Assembly (NCBI RefSeq): GCF_003473485.1
Contig: NC_053046.1
Location: forward strand, 3,482,001-3,546,000
Direction: 5' to 3'
DNA from: Medicago truncatula
Taxonomy: Eukaryota > Streptophyta > Magnoliopsida > Fabales > Fabaceae
Length of the DNA: 64,000 nt
In this document: positions 62,800 to 64,000 of the stretch, in pieces
Layout of the letters: each line of letters starts with the position of its first letter
How positions within the stretch are numbered: position 1 is the stretch's first letter
The notes under the pieces: generated by a model
What the model was told of the DNA's origin: nothing
The model's input: the letters and a program-made list of their open reading frames with translations, nothing else
Databases searched by the model: none
Program-made: the position numbers and the translations under genes

Positions 62800-63933
62800 T
62801 TTGTTATAATTAATGAGACAACGAGACCTTAATTTTGTTCCACTTTTCCTACGTGAAAAAATGTGTGTGTGTGTACTATATAGGTTGCTTTGGTTTAATT
62901 TTTTTTCTTTTTCTAACTATTTATTTGAGTTCTATTTTGGTTTAATATACATATAGTTTCCATTGCCTCACTGGAAAGGTTTATTTTCATTGCATTTGAC
63001 TATATTAATCAACGAGGTGACTCTTTATATCCCTAGAGTATAGTCAATGGTTTCTTTCTCTCTGATTAGTGATCCATATCTCTCAAATCTTCAATCTTCA
63101 TTTTCTTTTGCGAGAAAAAAAGAAAGGAGTCTTTTCGAGTTGCGTTAGGAGCAGGTAATTAGATAGCTGGGATCTTTGCTTTGATCCAATTGAGAGTGGC
63201 TGGCATATATGACGAAATAAGTTTAATGTTAGATTTCTTAATCAGAAGACTTATCGAATTGTGAAGTTAAAGTAATTATAATAATTCATTTTTTTAATAA
63301 TTTTTTTTCCTTCATATGAACGGATTGAGAGGAAATAAAGAGTTAATGATTTTGTGTAAATGTATGTTTGGACTGATATCATTTTGAGTGTGGATCAAAG
63401 GAAGGAGTTGAAAAAATGAAAAGAGATATGATTGTGTAACTTGTGTGTTCTATTAAAGAAATTGAAGAAAAAAAAATGTGTATATGGGGGTATGTTGAAT
63501 GCATACTACTCGTTGTTAAGTGGTTTGATTATTTTAAGGCTAATGGTTTTTGGTTTAATTTTTATAAAGCATTGTTGGTTGCAAGTTAGATGTTATTTTT
63601 GGTATCCTCAGGGTTAAGACTAGATTGTAAAAAAAAGTTTATGGCTCAAATAAACTTGTTTATGATATAATAGGTATTGCAACCTATGTTAGATCTAGAA
63701 GGTTGTTTGAGTTAGCCGACAATAAACCAGTGACAACAACGAAGATGTATGCTTTAAGTTGGGGGTGAATAGTGAGGCTTGGAAGTGGAGAATGAAGTTG
63801 TTGGGTTTGGGAGGAATAGCTTTTGAGGGTATGTTGTGAGCAGTGGCTCGTATATCTCTTTGTGGGCATGTGCCCCCATAAAGTTTTCCAAAGCATCATG
63901 GCTTCATGCGTTAATACACTCATATTGCATTAC

Positions 63934-63996
<63 letters not shown>

Positions 63997-64000
63997 CTAA
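62800..64000. other. right-end intergenic region
   Basis: Contains the 5' flank of the lipid-transfer-like gene with a short GT microsatellite (near 62861-62874). No other gene was recognised. The frame near 63684-63923 (minus) has no domain I know and overlaps a repeat-like phrase (GTGGGCATGTGCCCCC). Confidence 0.4.
63929..63994. repeat. (CATA)n(TA)n microsatellite
   Basis: CATA units pass into a TA run reaching the last bases of the window. The true length is unknown because the window ends here. Confidence 0.95.

Noticed and set aside
63684-63923. 79-aa minus-strand frame near the right end
   Set aside because: No domain, signal or splice partner seen, and part of it overlaps repeat-like sequence.

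Overview
The window reads as nuclear DNA of a papilionoid legume, most likely Medicago or a close relative. It is AT-rich, its genes have introns and land-plant protein families, and it carries an Ogre/Tat-type Ty3-gypsy retrotransposon plus many small hAT, Stowaway and foldback elements. No bacterial, organellar or viral gene block was seen. The species call is an inference from gene and repeat style.

Layout. 1-3.3 kb: repeats only (an old LINE tail, a hAT MITE with perfect 8-bp target duplication, a palindromic MITE). 3.3-6.4 kb (-): a four-exon LRR receptor-like pseudokinase, 683 aa. 8.3-8.8 kb (+): an intronless calmodulin-like gene of the CML13/14 type. 12.0-29.6 kb (-): one 17.6-kb Ogre/Tat retrotransposon with near-identical 2.82-kb LTRs, a 5-bp target duplication (CACTT), PBS, polypurine tract, intact ORF1, gag-pro and pol, an in-frame spliceable intron between gag-pro and pol, and a 32-bp tandem array before its 3' LTR. 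31.9-38.6 kb: two 1.3-kb direct repeats enclosing a broken cyclin B fragment and a copied exon. One repeat was split by a hAT element, itself carrying a second hAT element and a Stowaway MITE; the other repeat preserves the empty site. 39.2-41.7 kb (+): five-exon 40S ribosomal protein S13 (uS15), 151 aa. 42.5 kb: a dead copy of the CML13-like gene. 45.3-48.0 kb (+): a five-exon gene for an uncharacterised 111-aa protein, the apparent donor of the copied exon at 35.5 kb. 43.3 and 52.7 kb: two long foldback elements. 54.7-56.7 kb (-): a two-exon UDP-glucuronate 4-epimerase, 432 aa. 58.0-59.9 kb: a LINE relic split by a hairpin-rich element. 60.5-62.8 kb (-): a three-exon GPI-anchored lipid-transfer-like protein, 155 aa. 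The end of the window is a TA microsatellite.

The host genes are unrelated housekeeping, signalling and cell-wall genes with no operon-like link. I found no clearly new molecular system. The most informative parts are the structure of the probably young Ogre/Tat element, the nested-insertion and empty-site history at 32-38 kb, and the multiply degenerate kinase domain of the receptor. All exon joins were made by eye from GT/AG sites and reading frame, without transcript evidence.
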